Of a DNA stretch of 64,000 bases, positions 57,491 through 64,000 are shown piece by piece; position 1 is the stretch's first letter, and each line of letters starts with the position of its first letter. Made by a program: the position numbers and the translations under genes. The notes beneath the pieces were generated by a model. It searched no databases, was not told where the DNA came from, and was given only the letters and a program-made list of their open reading frames with translations. The DNA comes from Bradyrhizobium sp. CCGUVB4N (GTDB taxonomy: Bacteria; Pseudomonadota; Alphaproteobacteria; Rhizobiales; Xanthobacteraceae). The stretch lies in the NCBI RefSeq assembly GCF_024199945.1, contig NZ_JANADP010000001.1, positions 3,782,001-3,846,000 of the forward strand, written 5' to 3'.

Positions 57491-59155
57491 ATGATGGTGA
57501 CGGAGCACGGGGCACCGGCGAACACCAACGGGGCGGTTGGCCGGGAGAACGTGACACTGGCCCCGATGCGTGCGGTGACGTCGTTTCCGCCGTCGGACCG
57601 GATTCTGTCCACTATCCTCACGCGGCAGGCGGAACGCCATGGTGAGCGCGTCCTGCTGGTCGCGGGTGAGACGCGCTGGTCCTTTGCGCAGACCGCGGCG
57701 ATCGCGGCCGCGTCGGCCCGGGCTCTCGTCGATGCCGGAATCAAGCCGGGCGATCGGGTCGCGCTGATGTGCTCGAACCGTCCGGAGTTCCTGCAGGTCT
57801 ATCTCGGCTGCGCGTGGCTCGGGGCCATCGCGGTCCCGATCAATACCGCGTTGCGCGGTGTCCAGCTCTCCCACATCTTCCGCAACTCGCGGCCAGCGCT
57901 GCTTGTCGTCGAGGCTCAGTTCGCGGGCGCGATCGACAGCGTGGAGGCGGGGGGCGATCTGCCGCCTCGGACCTGGATCATCGGAGCTGCCGATGAGCCA
58001 ATCGATGCCAGGTTGTCCGCGTTGCCGTTGCCGGCTCTCGGAGCCGCGGCGCCAGCGGGCGCTGTCCGCCCTGGCGACACCGTTGCGATCCTCTACACAT
58101 CGGGGACCACCGGGCCTGCAAAGGGTGTGTGTTGTCCGCAGGCGCAATTGTTCTGGTGGGGCATCTATTCGGCGCGTGCGCTCGGCATCCGCGAGGGCGA
58201 TGTGCTGTTCACGACGCTGCCCCTGTTCCACACCAACGCGCTGAATGCGTTCTATCAGGCGCTCCTGAACGGATGCACTTACGTGTTGGAGCCGAAATTC
58301 TCCGCCTCCGGCTTTTGGGCCGCCGCGCAACGGCACAATGCGACGGTCGGCTATCTGCTCGGCGCGATGGCGTCGATGCTGCTGGCGCAGCCGAAGACGG
58401 CGAACGATTCGACGCATTGTCTTCGCGTTGCGCTCGGCGGCGGAGTGCCGCCGCAGATCCACGCTCCGTTCCGCGAACGCTTTGGCGTACCGCTGGTCGA
58501 CGGCTACGGGTCGACCGAAACGAACTTCGTGTTCGCCGGCACGATTCCGTCGGATCGTCCGGGGACGATGGGTTATCTGGCCGAAGGCATCGAAGCCCGG
58601 ATCGTCGACGAGAATGATTCAGCTCTTCCCGATGGAGAGGCCGGCGAGCTCGTGCTTCGCGCGAGTGAACCGTTTGCTTTTGCCACCGGCTATTTTGGCA
58701 TGCCGGAGAAGACGGTCGAGGCCTGGCGAAATCTGTGGTTTCACTCGGGCGATCGTGTGGTTCGGGATCCCGACGGACACTATCGCTTCATCGACCGCAT
58801 GAAGGATTCGATCCGCAGGCGTGGCGAGAACGTATCCTCCTGGGAGGTCGAGCAGACCATCCAGTCCCATCCCGCGGTCGCCGCCTGTGCGATTTACCCG
58901 CTGCCCTCGGAACTGGGAGAGGACGAGGTTGCGGCCGCGATCCTGCTGGAACCAGGACAATCGCTGGAGCCTGTCGACATCGTCAGGCATTGCGAAGGAC
59001 AGATCGCCTATTTCGCCATCCCGCGCTACGTGCGCATTTTGAGCCAGATGCCGCTGACGGAGAACGGCAAGATCAAGAAGGGCGTGCTGCGTGAGGCGGG
59101 CGTCACGGCGGATATTTGGGATCGCGAGGCGGCCGGAGTGAAGGTGCGACGCTGA
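57491..59155 (+). CDS. AMP-binding acyl/aryl-CoA ligase 2
   Basis: A 554-residue adenylate-forming ligase: AILYTSGTTGPAKGVC near residue 200, LPLFHTNALNAFYQALL, VDGYGSTETNF, WFHSGDRVVRDPDGHYRF and the C-terminal ENGKIKKGVLRE carrying the catalytic lysine. The N-terminal ~30 residues are polar and may not belong to the mature fold. It starts ten bases after the binding protein and ends 14 bases from the convergent MarR gene. It activates the imported acid, or a pathway acid, as its CoA thioester. Confidence 0.9.
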   Translation: MMVTEHGAPANTNGAVGRENVTLAPMRAVTSFPPSDRILSTILTRQAERHGERVLLVAGETRWSFAQTAAIAAASARALVDAGIKPGDRVALMCSNRPEFLQVYLGCAWLGAIAVPINTALRGVQLSHIFRNSRPALLVVEAQFAGAIDSVEAGGDLPPRTWIIGAADEPIDARLSALPLPALGAAAPAGAVRPGDTVAILYTSGTTGPAKGVCCPQAQLFWWGIYSARALGIREGDVLFTTLPLFHTNALNAFYQALLNGCTYVLEPKFSASGFWAAAQRHNATVGYLLGAMASMLLAQPKTANDSTHCLRVALGGGVPPQIHAPFRERFGVPLVDGYGSTETNFVFAGTIPSDRPGTMGYLAEGIEARIVDENDSALPDGEAGELVLRASEPFAFATGYFGMPEKTVEAWRNLWFHSGDRVVRDPDGHYRFIDRMKDSIRRRGENVSSWEVEQTIQSHPAVAACAIYPLPSELGEDEVAAAILLEPGQSLEPVDIVRHCEGQIAYFAIPRYVRILSQMPLTENGKIKKGVLREAGVTADIWDREAAGVKVRR

Positions 59156-59168
59156 CAGTTGCGTCCGC

Positions 59169-59717
59169 TCAGGGTTTTTGCAGAGCGTCCCTGACAGCGC
59201 CCTTGAGCTCGTCGAGCTCGCCGATCAAGCCGTCGTACCGATCCGCGGGGAAATCCGCCAGCAACTCGGCAAGCCATGCGCCGTGGCTCTTGGCCATTCG
59301 CCTGAAGGTCTTGCGGCCTTCGACCGTCATGCAGACAATCTGCACGCGGCGATCGAGGTTCGACGGCGTGCGGGTGATGTATCCGTCCGCGACCAGACGG
59401 TCCACGATCGGTGTGAGGTTCCCGGCCGAGACCATCAGGCGCTTGGGCAGCTCTCCCAGCACAAGCCCGCTCGGTTCGCGGTCGAGCTGAGCCAGAACAT
59501 CGAAGCGGGGCATCGTGAAATCGAACTCATCGCGAAACCGGCGCCGCAGCTCCCCTTCGATCAGGGTCGTGCAGGCGAGCAGCCGGAGCCAAACTCGCGT
59601 TTGAGCCCTGTACTCGGCCTCCTGATCCACCCCATTCCTGGCTGATACAGGCGCGGACTCTTTCGCGAGTGCCAATCGAATCTCCCGGGCTTCGTAGCCT
59701 GTTGAAAGCTGACGCAA
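59169..59717 (-). CDS. MarR-family regulator 3
   Basis: A 182-residue MarR protein. It has a dimer helix (RVWLRLLACTTLIEGEL), FDVLAQLDREPSGLVLGEL, a recognition helix around VSAGNLTPIVDRLVADGY and the wing DRRVQIVCMTVEGRKTF. The first ~28 residues before the conserved part may be an over-long start. It is divergent from the acyl-CoA dehydrogenase gene, with a clean palindrome at 59908-59924 in the gap, and is related to the MarR at 23968. Likely ligand-released repressor of this cluster. Confidence 0.86.
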   Translation of the reverse strand: MRQLSTGYEAREIRLALAKESAPVSARNGVDQEAEYRAQTRVWLRLLACTTLIEGELRRRFRDEFDFTMPRFDVLAQLDREPSGLVLGELPKRLMVSAGNLTPIVDRLVADGYITRTPSNLDRRVQIVCMTVEGRKTFRRMAKSHGAWLAELLADFPADRYDGLIGELDELKGAVRDALQKP

Positions 59718-59907
59718 CTCTCATGGTCGATGGCAAGATAGTTCGTGCCAAAAGTAAATTCAAGGCTGAGCCCGGGCGTCCCGGAATTGGTGCAGCTCCG
59801 TATCCAATTTGCACTGTATCTCAAGATCGATGCCGGGGAGCCAAAGCCGCCGTCGAGGTCTTTGCAGAAGCCGCCTTGACAAGGCGCGCGCCAACGAAAT
59901 ATTTTAT

Positions 59908-59924
59908 GCTTAAAATAATTAAGC
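59908..59924. promoter_or_regulatory. GCTTAA-N5-TTAAGC palindrome between marR and the acyl-CoA dehydrogenase
   Basis: Perfect 6+6 inverted repeat in an AT-rich patch within the 311-base divergent gap 59718-60028, about 105 bases before the dehydrogenase ATG. It resembles the ACTTAAAG half of the element at 51505. It is the best MarR operator candidate in this part; no other gene is in the gap. Confidence 0.48.
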
Positions 59925-60028
59925 GAAGGTTCGGCGCATGGCGTGCCCGGCGAAAGCCAGGGGATCATGCGCATGGTGTGTATCGGCGGCGGCCCGGACG
60001 GCCGCGCAGTCAGCGCAGGAGGGATCAG

Positions 60029-61207
60029 ATGAGCTCCGTGGCAAAGGTGATCCGGCGTGAATGGCTTGACTGGCCGTTTTTCGAGCCGCGTCATCATGCG
60101 ATTGGCGATGCGCTCGACCGCTTCGTGCAGTCGGGGGCCCTCGACAAGATCGATCACAGCGACGTCGATGGCGCCTGCCGCCGGCTCGTGCGGGCGATGG
60201 GCGAGGCGGGGCTGCTCGATTGCGCGGTCGCGGCTCCCGATGGCGATGCCACGACAATCGATTCCCGTTCGATCTGCCTGTCGCGCGAGTCGCTCGCCTA
60301 TGCCGATGGCCTCGCCGATTTCGCCTTCGCCATGCAGGGGCTCGGTTCAGGCGCGATTGCGCTCGGCGGTTCTGCAGAGCTGCGCAAGGCCGTGCTGCCG
60401 AAAGTTCGCTCCGGCGAATGGCTTGCGGCCTTCGCACTGTCCGAGAAGGAGGCGGGATCGGACGTCGCAGCGATGTCCTGCACCGCGCGCGCCGACGGCA
60501 ACGACTACGTCATCGACGGCGAGAAGACCTGGATCTCCAACGGCGGTATTGCCGACGTCTACACGCTGTTTGCGCGAACCGGCGAGGCGCCGGGCGCCCG
60601 CGGCATTTCGGCCATTGTCGTCTTTCCGGATGATCCCGGCTTCGGCATCGCCGAGCGCATCGACGTCATCGCGCCGCATCCGCTGGCGACGTTGCGCTTT
60701 ACCAATTGCCGGATCCCTGCGAGCCGTCGCCTTGGCGCGCCGGGCGGCGGATTCAAGCTCGCGATGCAGACGCTGGATATCTTCCGCGCATCGGTCGCAG
60801 CCGCAGCGCTCGGCTTTGCGCGGCGCGCGCTCGACGAAGCGCTGTGGCATGCGCGGAGCCGGCACATGTTCGGCGCGACGCTGGGGGATCTGCAACTGAC
60901 CCAGGCCGCGCTCGGCGACATGGCGACCGACACCGACGCAGCCGCGCTCCTGACCTACCGTGCGGCCTGGCGCCGAGATGTCCAGAAGCTGCCGACGACG
61001 CGCGAAGCTGCAATGGCGAAGCTGACGGCCACCGAGACTGCGCAGCGCGTCATCGACCGGGCCGTCCAGATGTTCGGCGGTCGCGGTGTGCGCAAGGGCG
61101 AGATCGTCGAAAGCCTCTATCGCGAAATCCGCGCGCTACGCATCTATGAGGGTGCAACCGAGGTTCAGAAATTGATTGTCGCGCGCGACCTCTTGAAGCC
61201 GCGCTGA
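60029..61207 (+). CDS. acyl-CoA dehydrogenase
   Basis: A 392-residue FAD enzyme. Conserved blocks are FALSEKEAGSDVAAMSC, IDGEKTWISNGGIAD, the C-terminal MFGGRGVRKGEIVESLYREI and the catalytic-base region RIYEGATEVQ with Glu374. AGGAGG lies seven bases upstream of the ATG at 60029; a longer frame reaching 59669 runs through the regulatory gap and is not credible. It introduces a 2,3 double bond into an acyl-CoA, fitting the beta-oxidation-like theme of the upstream CoA ligase and thiolase-like genes. Confidence 0.91.
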   Translation: MSSVAKVIRREWLDWPFFEPRHHAIGDALDRFVQSGALDKIDHSDVDGACRRLVRAMGEAGLLDCAVAAPDGDATTIDSRSICLSRESLAYADGLADFAFAMQGLGSGAIALGGSAELRKAVLPKVRSGEWLAAFALSEKEAGSDVAAMSCTARADGNDYVIDGEKTWISNGGIADVYTLFARTGEAPGARGISAIVVFPDDPGFGIAERIDVIAPHPLATLRFTNCRIPASRRLGAPGGGFKLAMQTLDIFRASVAAAALGFARRALDEALWHARSRHMFGATLGDLQLTQAALGDMATDTDAAALLTYRAAWRRDVQKLPTTREAAMAKLTATETAQRVIDRAVQMFGGRGVRKGEIVESLYREIRALRIYEGATEVQKLIVARDLLKPR

Positions 61208-61225
61208 GGGGGCTGAGGATTCCGC

Positions 61226-61657
61226 ATGAGCACGACGACAAAGCCGGAAGCCGGCGCGACCAGCGGTCTGCAAGTGCTTCAGCCCGGCGGCTGGCCGCAG
61301 CCGAAGGGCTATTCCAACGGTATCATGGCCGAGGGACGCCTTGTCGTGACGGGTGGTGTCGTCGGCTGGGACGTTGCAGGCCGCTTTGCCGACGGGTTTG
61401 TCGCGCAGGTCCGGCAGGCGCTCGAAAACATCGTCGCGATCCTGGCGGAGGGCGGAGCGAGACCCGAACATCTCGTGCGTCTGACCTGGTATGTCGTGGA
61501 CATGGACGAATACGTGTCCAGTCTCAAGGCGCTCGGCAAGGCTTATCGCGACGTCATCGGTGTGCACTACCCGAGTATGGCGCTCGTGCAGGTCGTGCGT
61601 CTCGTCGAGACGTCTGCGCGCGTCGAGATCGAAGCGACGGCTGTCGTACCGCGCTGA
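61226..61657 (+). CDS. RidA-family (YjgF/YER057c/UK114) protein
   Basis: A 143-residue RidA-family protein: LVVTGGVVGWDVAGRF, ALENIVAILAEGGARPEHLV, YVVDMDEYVSSLKALG and the C-terminal ARVEIEATAVVPR with the arginine that binds carboxylates in active imine deaminases. It follows the acyl-CoA dehydrogenase by 18 bases. RidA proteins hydrolyse reactive enamines or imines; catabolic-cluster members often act on aminoacrylate-like or muconate-type intermediates. This hints at a nitrogen-containing substrate. Confidence 0.87.
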   Translation: MSTTTKPEAGATSGLQVLQPGGWPQPKGYSNGIMAEGRLVVTGGVVGWDVAGRFADGFVAQVRQALENIVAILAEGGARPEHLVRLTWYVVDMDEYVSSLKALGKAYRDVIGVHYPSMALVQVVRLVETSARVEIEATAVVPR

Positions 61658-62168
61658 CGACGGCGCGAGTTAGGCGCAGCGCCTGGCCGTTGTGACGTCC
61701 AACCGGGCGTCCTCCGGAGTGCAGCAATTCGCGAGGGATTCCCGCCCCGTGATGCTCGTAGTGCGAATCAATGATAGTATCGGCGGCGTCAGTTACCGCT
61801 TACCGGCATCGTTTGGCTCAACGGTATGATCGTAGATATCTCGCGTGGCCGAATCGATGATTGCTTGCGAGCGTGATCGGAGCGGCTCCAATTAGGTTGT
61901 GAATATCGGGCAAGTGCGGATCAGCGGCGCACCCGTATCAGCATCTCGCCCAGATCATTGGCAATATTGGGAAATCGTCCGGAAATGATGGTTTGGACCG
62001 ATTGCGGTCTAATCGGACGCCCAAGTTTTCGGCACAATATTCCCTTGGTTCCGCCCAATCGAACCGAAATTCCTGCCCCAAACGTAAACATACGTTCACC
62101 CGCAATGAGAGGCCGGTTGCACTCAGACTTGGAGGTGCTGGGGGCACTCACCACAAAGGGGAAGCGAT
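61658..62168. other. 511-base intergenic stretch before the secreted-protein gene
   Basis: No gene recognised. A 77-codon minus-strand frame at 61921-62154 lacks a plausible ribosome site and domain. The right end is comparatively AT-rich (CAAACGTAAACATACG) and probably contains the promoter for the gene at 62169. Confidence 0.5.
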
Positions 62169-63350
62169 TTGACGCTACACTATACCGCAGGCAACAACAT
62201 CAATGCACAGGGCACCTACACGCCAGCTGCGGCAGGCTTCAACCTGGCCGACGTTTCGTCGGTCGACGAGTTGAATGCACTGCCGGCCGGTGTGAAGGGC
62301 ATGGTTTACCTCGATCAAGGGGACGGCGTTACCCAGAGCTTCATCGATGCGCTGAAGCCGTACATCGGTAACTCGAAGGTCTACGCCTTCTACCTCAAGG
62401 ATGAGCCGGATCCGACGGGCCAGTACAATACGCTGGTGACGGCGGCCAACCTCAAGGCAGAGTCCGATTACATCCACGCCAACTTTCCCGGCGCGAAGAC
62501 CTTCATCACCATGATGAACATGGGATCTTCGGAGAACCCGACCTTCGCGAACACCTACAATCCGGCCAACACCCACATCGATCTGTTCGGCATCGATCCG
62601 TACCCGGTGCGGTCGGACATGAGCACGGTCGATTACACCATGATCGACAAGGCCGTGGCGGCCGCCGAGGCCGCGGGGATCTCGGTGGATCATATCGTCC
62701 CGGTGTTCCAGACCTTCGGTGGCGGCAACTGGGCCGATGACAGCGGTGGCCACTACGTGATGCCGACGGCTGCGCAGGAACAGACGATGCTCGCTCACTG
62801 GGCGGCGGTCGTGCCGAATCCGGCCTTCGATTACGCCTATGCGTGGGGCTCGCAAAATGGCGACACCGCACTCGAGAGCTCGTCCGCGTTGCAGAGCGTT
62901 TTCCTGCAGCACAATACCGCCACGAGCACGACGGTCGGAGGCACCACTGGAAGCACCACCGGTACCACGACCGGCAGTTCGAGCGGAACCACGACGACCG
63001 GGACCGGGTCGACAGGTGGCACGACCACCGCATCGGGTGGCACGACCACCGGTACGAGCAGCGGGACCACGTCCGGCAGTGGTACGACCACGGGCTCGAC
63101 CAGCGGCAGTTCGTCCAGCGGCTCGACAACGACGACGACGACTGATCATCACCATCATCATCATGGGCTCGATTTCTCGCAGCTGACGTCCAGTTCAACG
63201 GTAACCGCATCGGCAGCTGTGGGGACGACCACGACGCCGACCGCGACCGCAACGCCAAGCGTCGCAACGGACACCACCACGGATGTTGGGCCTCATCATC
63301 TGACCGATCTGATCGGCCACCACACCGACCATCACTCCTGGCACCTCTGA
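62169..63350 (+). CDS. probable type I-secreted protein: TIM-barrel glycosidase-like domain, Gly/Thr/Ser linker, His-rich tail
   Basis: A 393-residue protein. Residues 1-255 look like a small glycoside-hydrolase-type barrel (VKGMVYLDQGDGVTQSFIDA, VYAFYLKDEPDPTGQ, HIDLFGIDPYPVR, VFQTFGGGNWAD). Residues ~256-325 are a pure Thr/Gly/Ser linker. A natural run of six histidines is at 327-332 (DNA 63147-63164), and the C-terminus is again His-rich (GPHHLTDLIGHHTDHHSWHL). There is no N-terminal signal peptide; a type I exporter gene follows, so export by an uncleaved C-terminal signal is likely. TTG start at 62169 with AAGGGG upstream. Enzyme activity unproven. Confidence 0.72.
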   Translation: MTLHYTAGNNINAQGTYTPAAAGFNLADVSSVDELNALPAGVKGMVYLDQGDGVTQSFIDALKPYIGNSKVYAFYLKDEPDPTGQYNTLVTAANLKAESDYIHANFPGAKTFITMMNMGSSENPTFANTYNPANTHIDLFGIDPYPVRSDMSTVDYTMIDKAVAAAEAAGISVDHIVPVFQTFGGGNWADDSGGHYVMPTAAQEQTMLAHWAAVVPNPAFDYAYAWGSQNGDTALESSSALQSVFLQHNTATSTTVGGTTGSTTGTTTGSSSGTTTTGTGSTGGTTTASGGTTTGTSSGTTSGSGTTTGSTSGSSSSGSTTTTTTDHHHHHHGLDFSQLTSSSTVTASAAVGTTTTPTATATPSVATDTTTDVGPHHLTDLIGHHTDHHSWHL

Positions 63351-63380
63351 GTTCAGAGGATCGCCTAACTCAATAAAGAC

Positions 63381-63408
63381 ATACGCGGGGCGCGAATGCC
63401 CCGCGTAT
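63381..63408 (+). terminator. 11-bp perfect hairpin after the secreted-protein gene
   Basis: ATACGCGGGGC pairs exactly with GCCCCGCGTAT across a 6-base loop, 31 bases past the stop codon. No T-run follows, so it may be a terminator, an attenuator before the exporter gene or an mRNA end stabiliser. Confidence 0.6.
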
Positions 63409-63558
63409 GAGAATAGCCTAGGGGACCGTTGGCGGCCGCACAGGTCGCGAGTCGGGGTGCCATTCTGCGCACTGCGGAATGTTGGAATGCGAGCGCCAGC
63501 GCTCGATCGCATGCAAATTTCAACCGCTTGCCGCTGCCCGATCAAGGGCCGCCCGGAT

Positions 63559-64000
63559 ATGCATATGTACGCTTCGGCAAAGGGCTCCGCGCTCGCGGAG
63601 GGATTTCGTCAGATACGTCCCGGCCTCCTCGCAGCCGGCGGACTATCGATATTCATAAACCTGCTGGTGTTCGTCTCTCCGCTCTACACCATGCAGATCT
63701 ACGATCGCGTGCTGACCAGCCGGAACGGAATGACCCTCCTGCTGCTCTCGCTGATCGCGCTCGCGCTCTTCGTCAGCTACGCGACGCTCGAACATTTTCG
63801 CAGCCGGATCCTCGTGCAGATCGGGCTCAGGTTCGACCAGCTTCTCTCGGGAGAGGTCTTCGAGACCGCGCTCGGGCATTCCCTGGCCACGGGCAGCTCG
63901 CATCATGTCCAGCTGCTTCGCGACGTGGACACCCTGCGGGAAGTCTTGTCGGGGGGCGTGATTACGTCGCTCATGGACGTGCCCTGGACGCCGATCTTCC
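63559..64000 (+). CDS. type I secretion ABC exporter (PrtD/HlyB type), 5' part, runs off the window
   Basis: The first 147 codons of a permease-ATPase. After a short cytoplasmic start, FINLLVFVSPLYTMQIYDRV and LTSRNGMTLLLLSLIALALF are the first two helices typical of PrtD-type exporters. The conserved LLRDVDTLREVLSGG and MDVPWTPIF follow. There is no stop before 64000, and the ATPase domain is outside the window. It most likely exports the His-rich protein encoded just upstream, together with a membrane-fusion protein expected downstream. ATG 63559 is chosen; ATG 63565 is possible. Confidence 0.88.
   Translation, partial: MHMYASAKGSALAEGFRQIRPGLLAAGGLSIFINLLVFVSPLYTMQIYDRVLTSRNGMTLLLLSLIALALFVSYATLEHFRSRILVQIGLRFDQLLSGEVFETALGHSLATGSSHHVQLLRDVDTLREVLSGGVITSLMDVPWTPIF

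Noticed and set aside
56258..58462. A 734-codon minus-strand frame opposite the LivK and CoA ligase genes
   Set aside because: High-GC antisense shadow with Arg/Asp/Gly-rich composition and no domain. Both plus-strand genes have full motif sets.
61921..62154. A 77-codon minus-strand frame in the gap before the secreted-protein gene
   Set aside because: No ribosome site, domain or partner; overlaps the likely promoter of the plus-strand gene.
62937..63144. The ACC/GGC/AGC-rich stretch as a CRISPR or tandem DNA repeat
   Set aside because: There is no regular repeat-spacer pattern; it is in-frame coding for a Thr/Gly/Ser linker.
63147..63164. The six-histidine run as a cloning tag or vector contamination
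   Set aside because: It lies inside a genomic gene between a Thr/Gly/Ser linker and a further His-rich tail, with a natural exporter gene downstream. CAT/CAC codons are followed by more native coding sequence.

Overview
The window is high-GC DNA with long shadow reading frames on both strands. Gene content points to an alphaproteobacterium close to Bradyrhizobium: DUF2380, DUF2865 and DUF1127 small proteins, winged-helix or cyclase proteins with TPR tails, a remnant of the ABC_sub_bind family, many ABC importers and aromatic-acid catabolism. The genus is an inference from gene content, not from a marker gene. No rRNA, tRNA, CRISPR array, integrase or intact insertion sequence was seen.

Layout. 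(1) 42-9264, plus strand: a sulfur-flavoured operon with O-acetylhomoserine sulfhydrylase (MetY), two MetQ-like binding proteins, two tandem flavoprotein + 2x[4Fe-4S] ferredoxin pairs, then a D-2-hydroxyacid dehydrogenase and a class II aldolase. (2) 9398-12764: a VOC protein, and a LysR regulator divergent from a BASS-type transporter translationally coupled to a DUF2891 protein. (3) 12775-17983, minus: a complete peptide/nickel-type ABC importer with a fused double ATPase. (4) 18345-32703: an aromatic-acid cluster. It holds a Rieske reductase with dioxygenase alpha and beta, a CoA ligase, an SDR, two MarR regulators, indolepyruvate:ferredoxin oxidoreductase, a nitrilase, gentisate 1,2-dioxygenase, an FAH-family hydrolase, a 4HBT thioesterase and an EthD-like protein. 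(5) 32704-43650: an accessory stretch of small hypothetical proteins, a CBS protein, two paralogous TPR regulators with different heads, a Tat-exported aspartoacylase-like enzyme, dispersed repeats and gene remnants. (6) 43668-46050: a PuuE-like deacetylase and an acyltransferase-3 membrane protein. (7) 46426-61657: a second catabolic cluster around a branched-chain-type ABC importer with LivM and LivG fused and two binding proteins. It encodes a racemase-fold protein lacking both catalytic cysteines, Ohr, a cysteine-less thiolase-like protein, a DUF35-SDR fusion, a metal-dependent cyclase-family hydrolase, a CoA ligase, MarR, an acyl-CoA dehydrogenase and RidA. (8) 62169-64000: a secreted TIM-barrel-like protein with a Gly/Thr/Ser linker and a natural His6 run, followed by the start of a PrtD-type type I exporter that runs off the window.

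How the genes may work together. Region 1 could import an organosulfur compound and use electrons from the flavoprotein-ferredoxin modules to release a sulfide or thiol that MetY fixes into homocysteine or methionine. Region 4 looks like a funnel of aromatic or arylpyruvate/arylnitrile compounds through CoA activation and ring hydroxylation to a gentisate-type ring cleavage. Region 7 looks like uptake and CoA-dependent breakdown of a second small acid. Its thiolase-like/DUF35/cyclase/MarR content recalls, but does not prove, indole-acetate-type catabolism. MarR regulators and short AT-rich palindromes sit at the promoters of both catabolic regions. Substrates are inferred, not read from the sequence.
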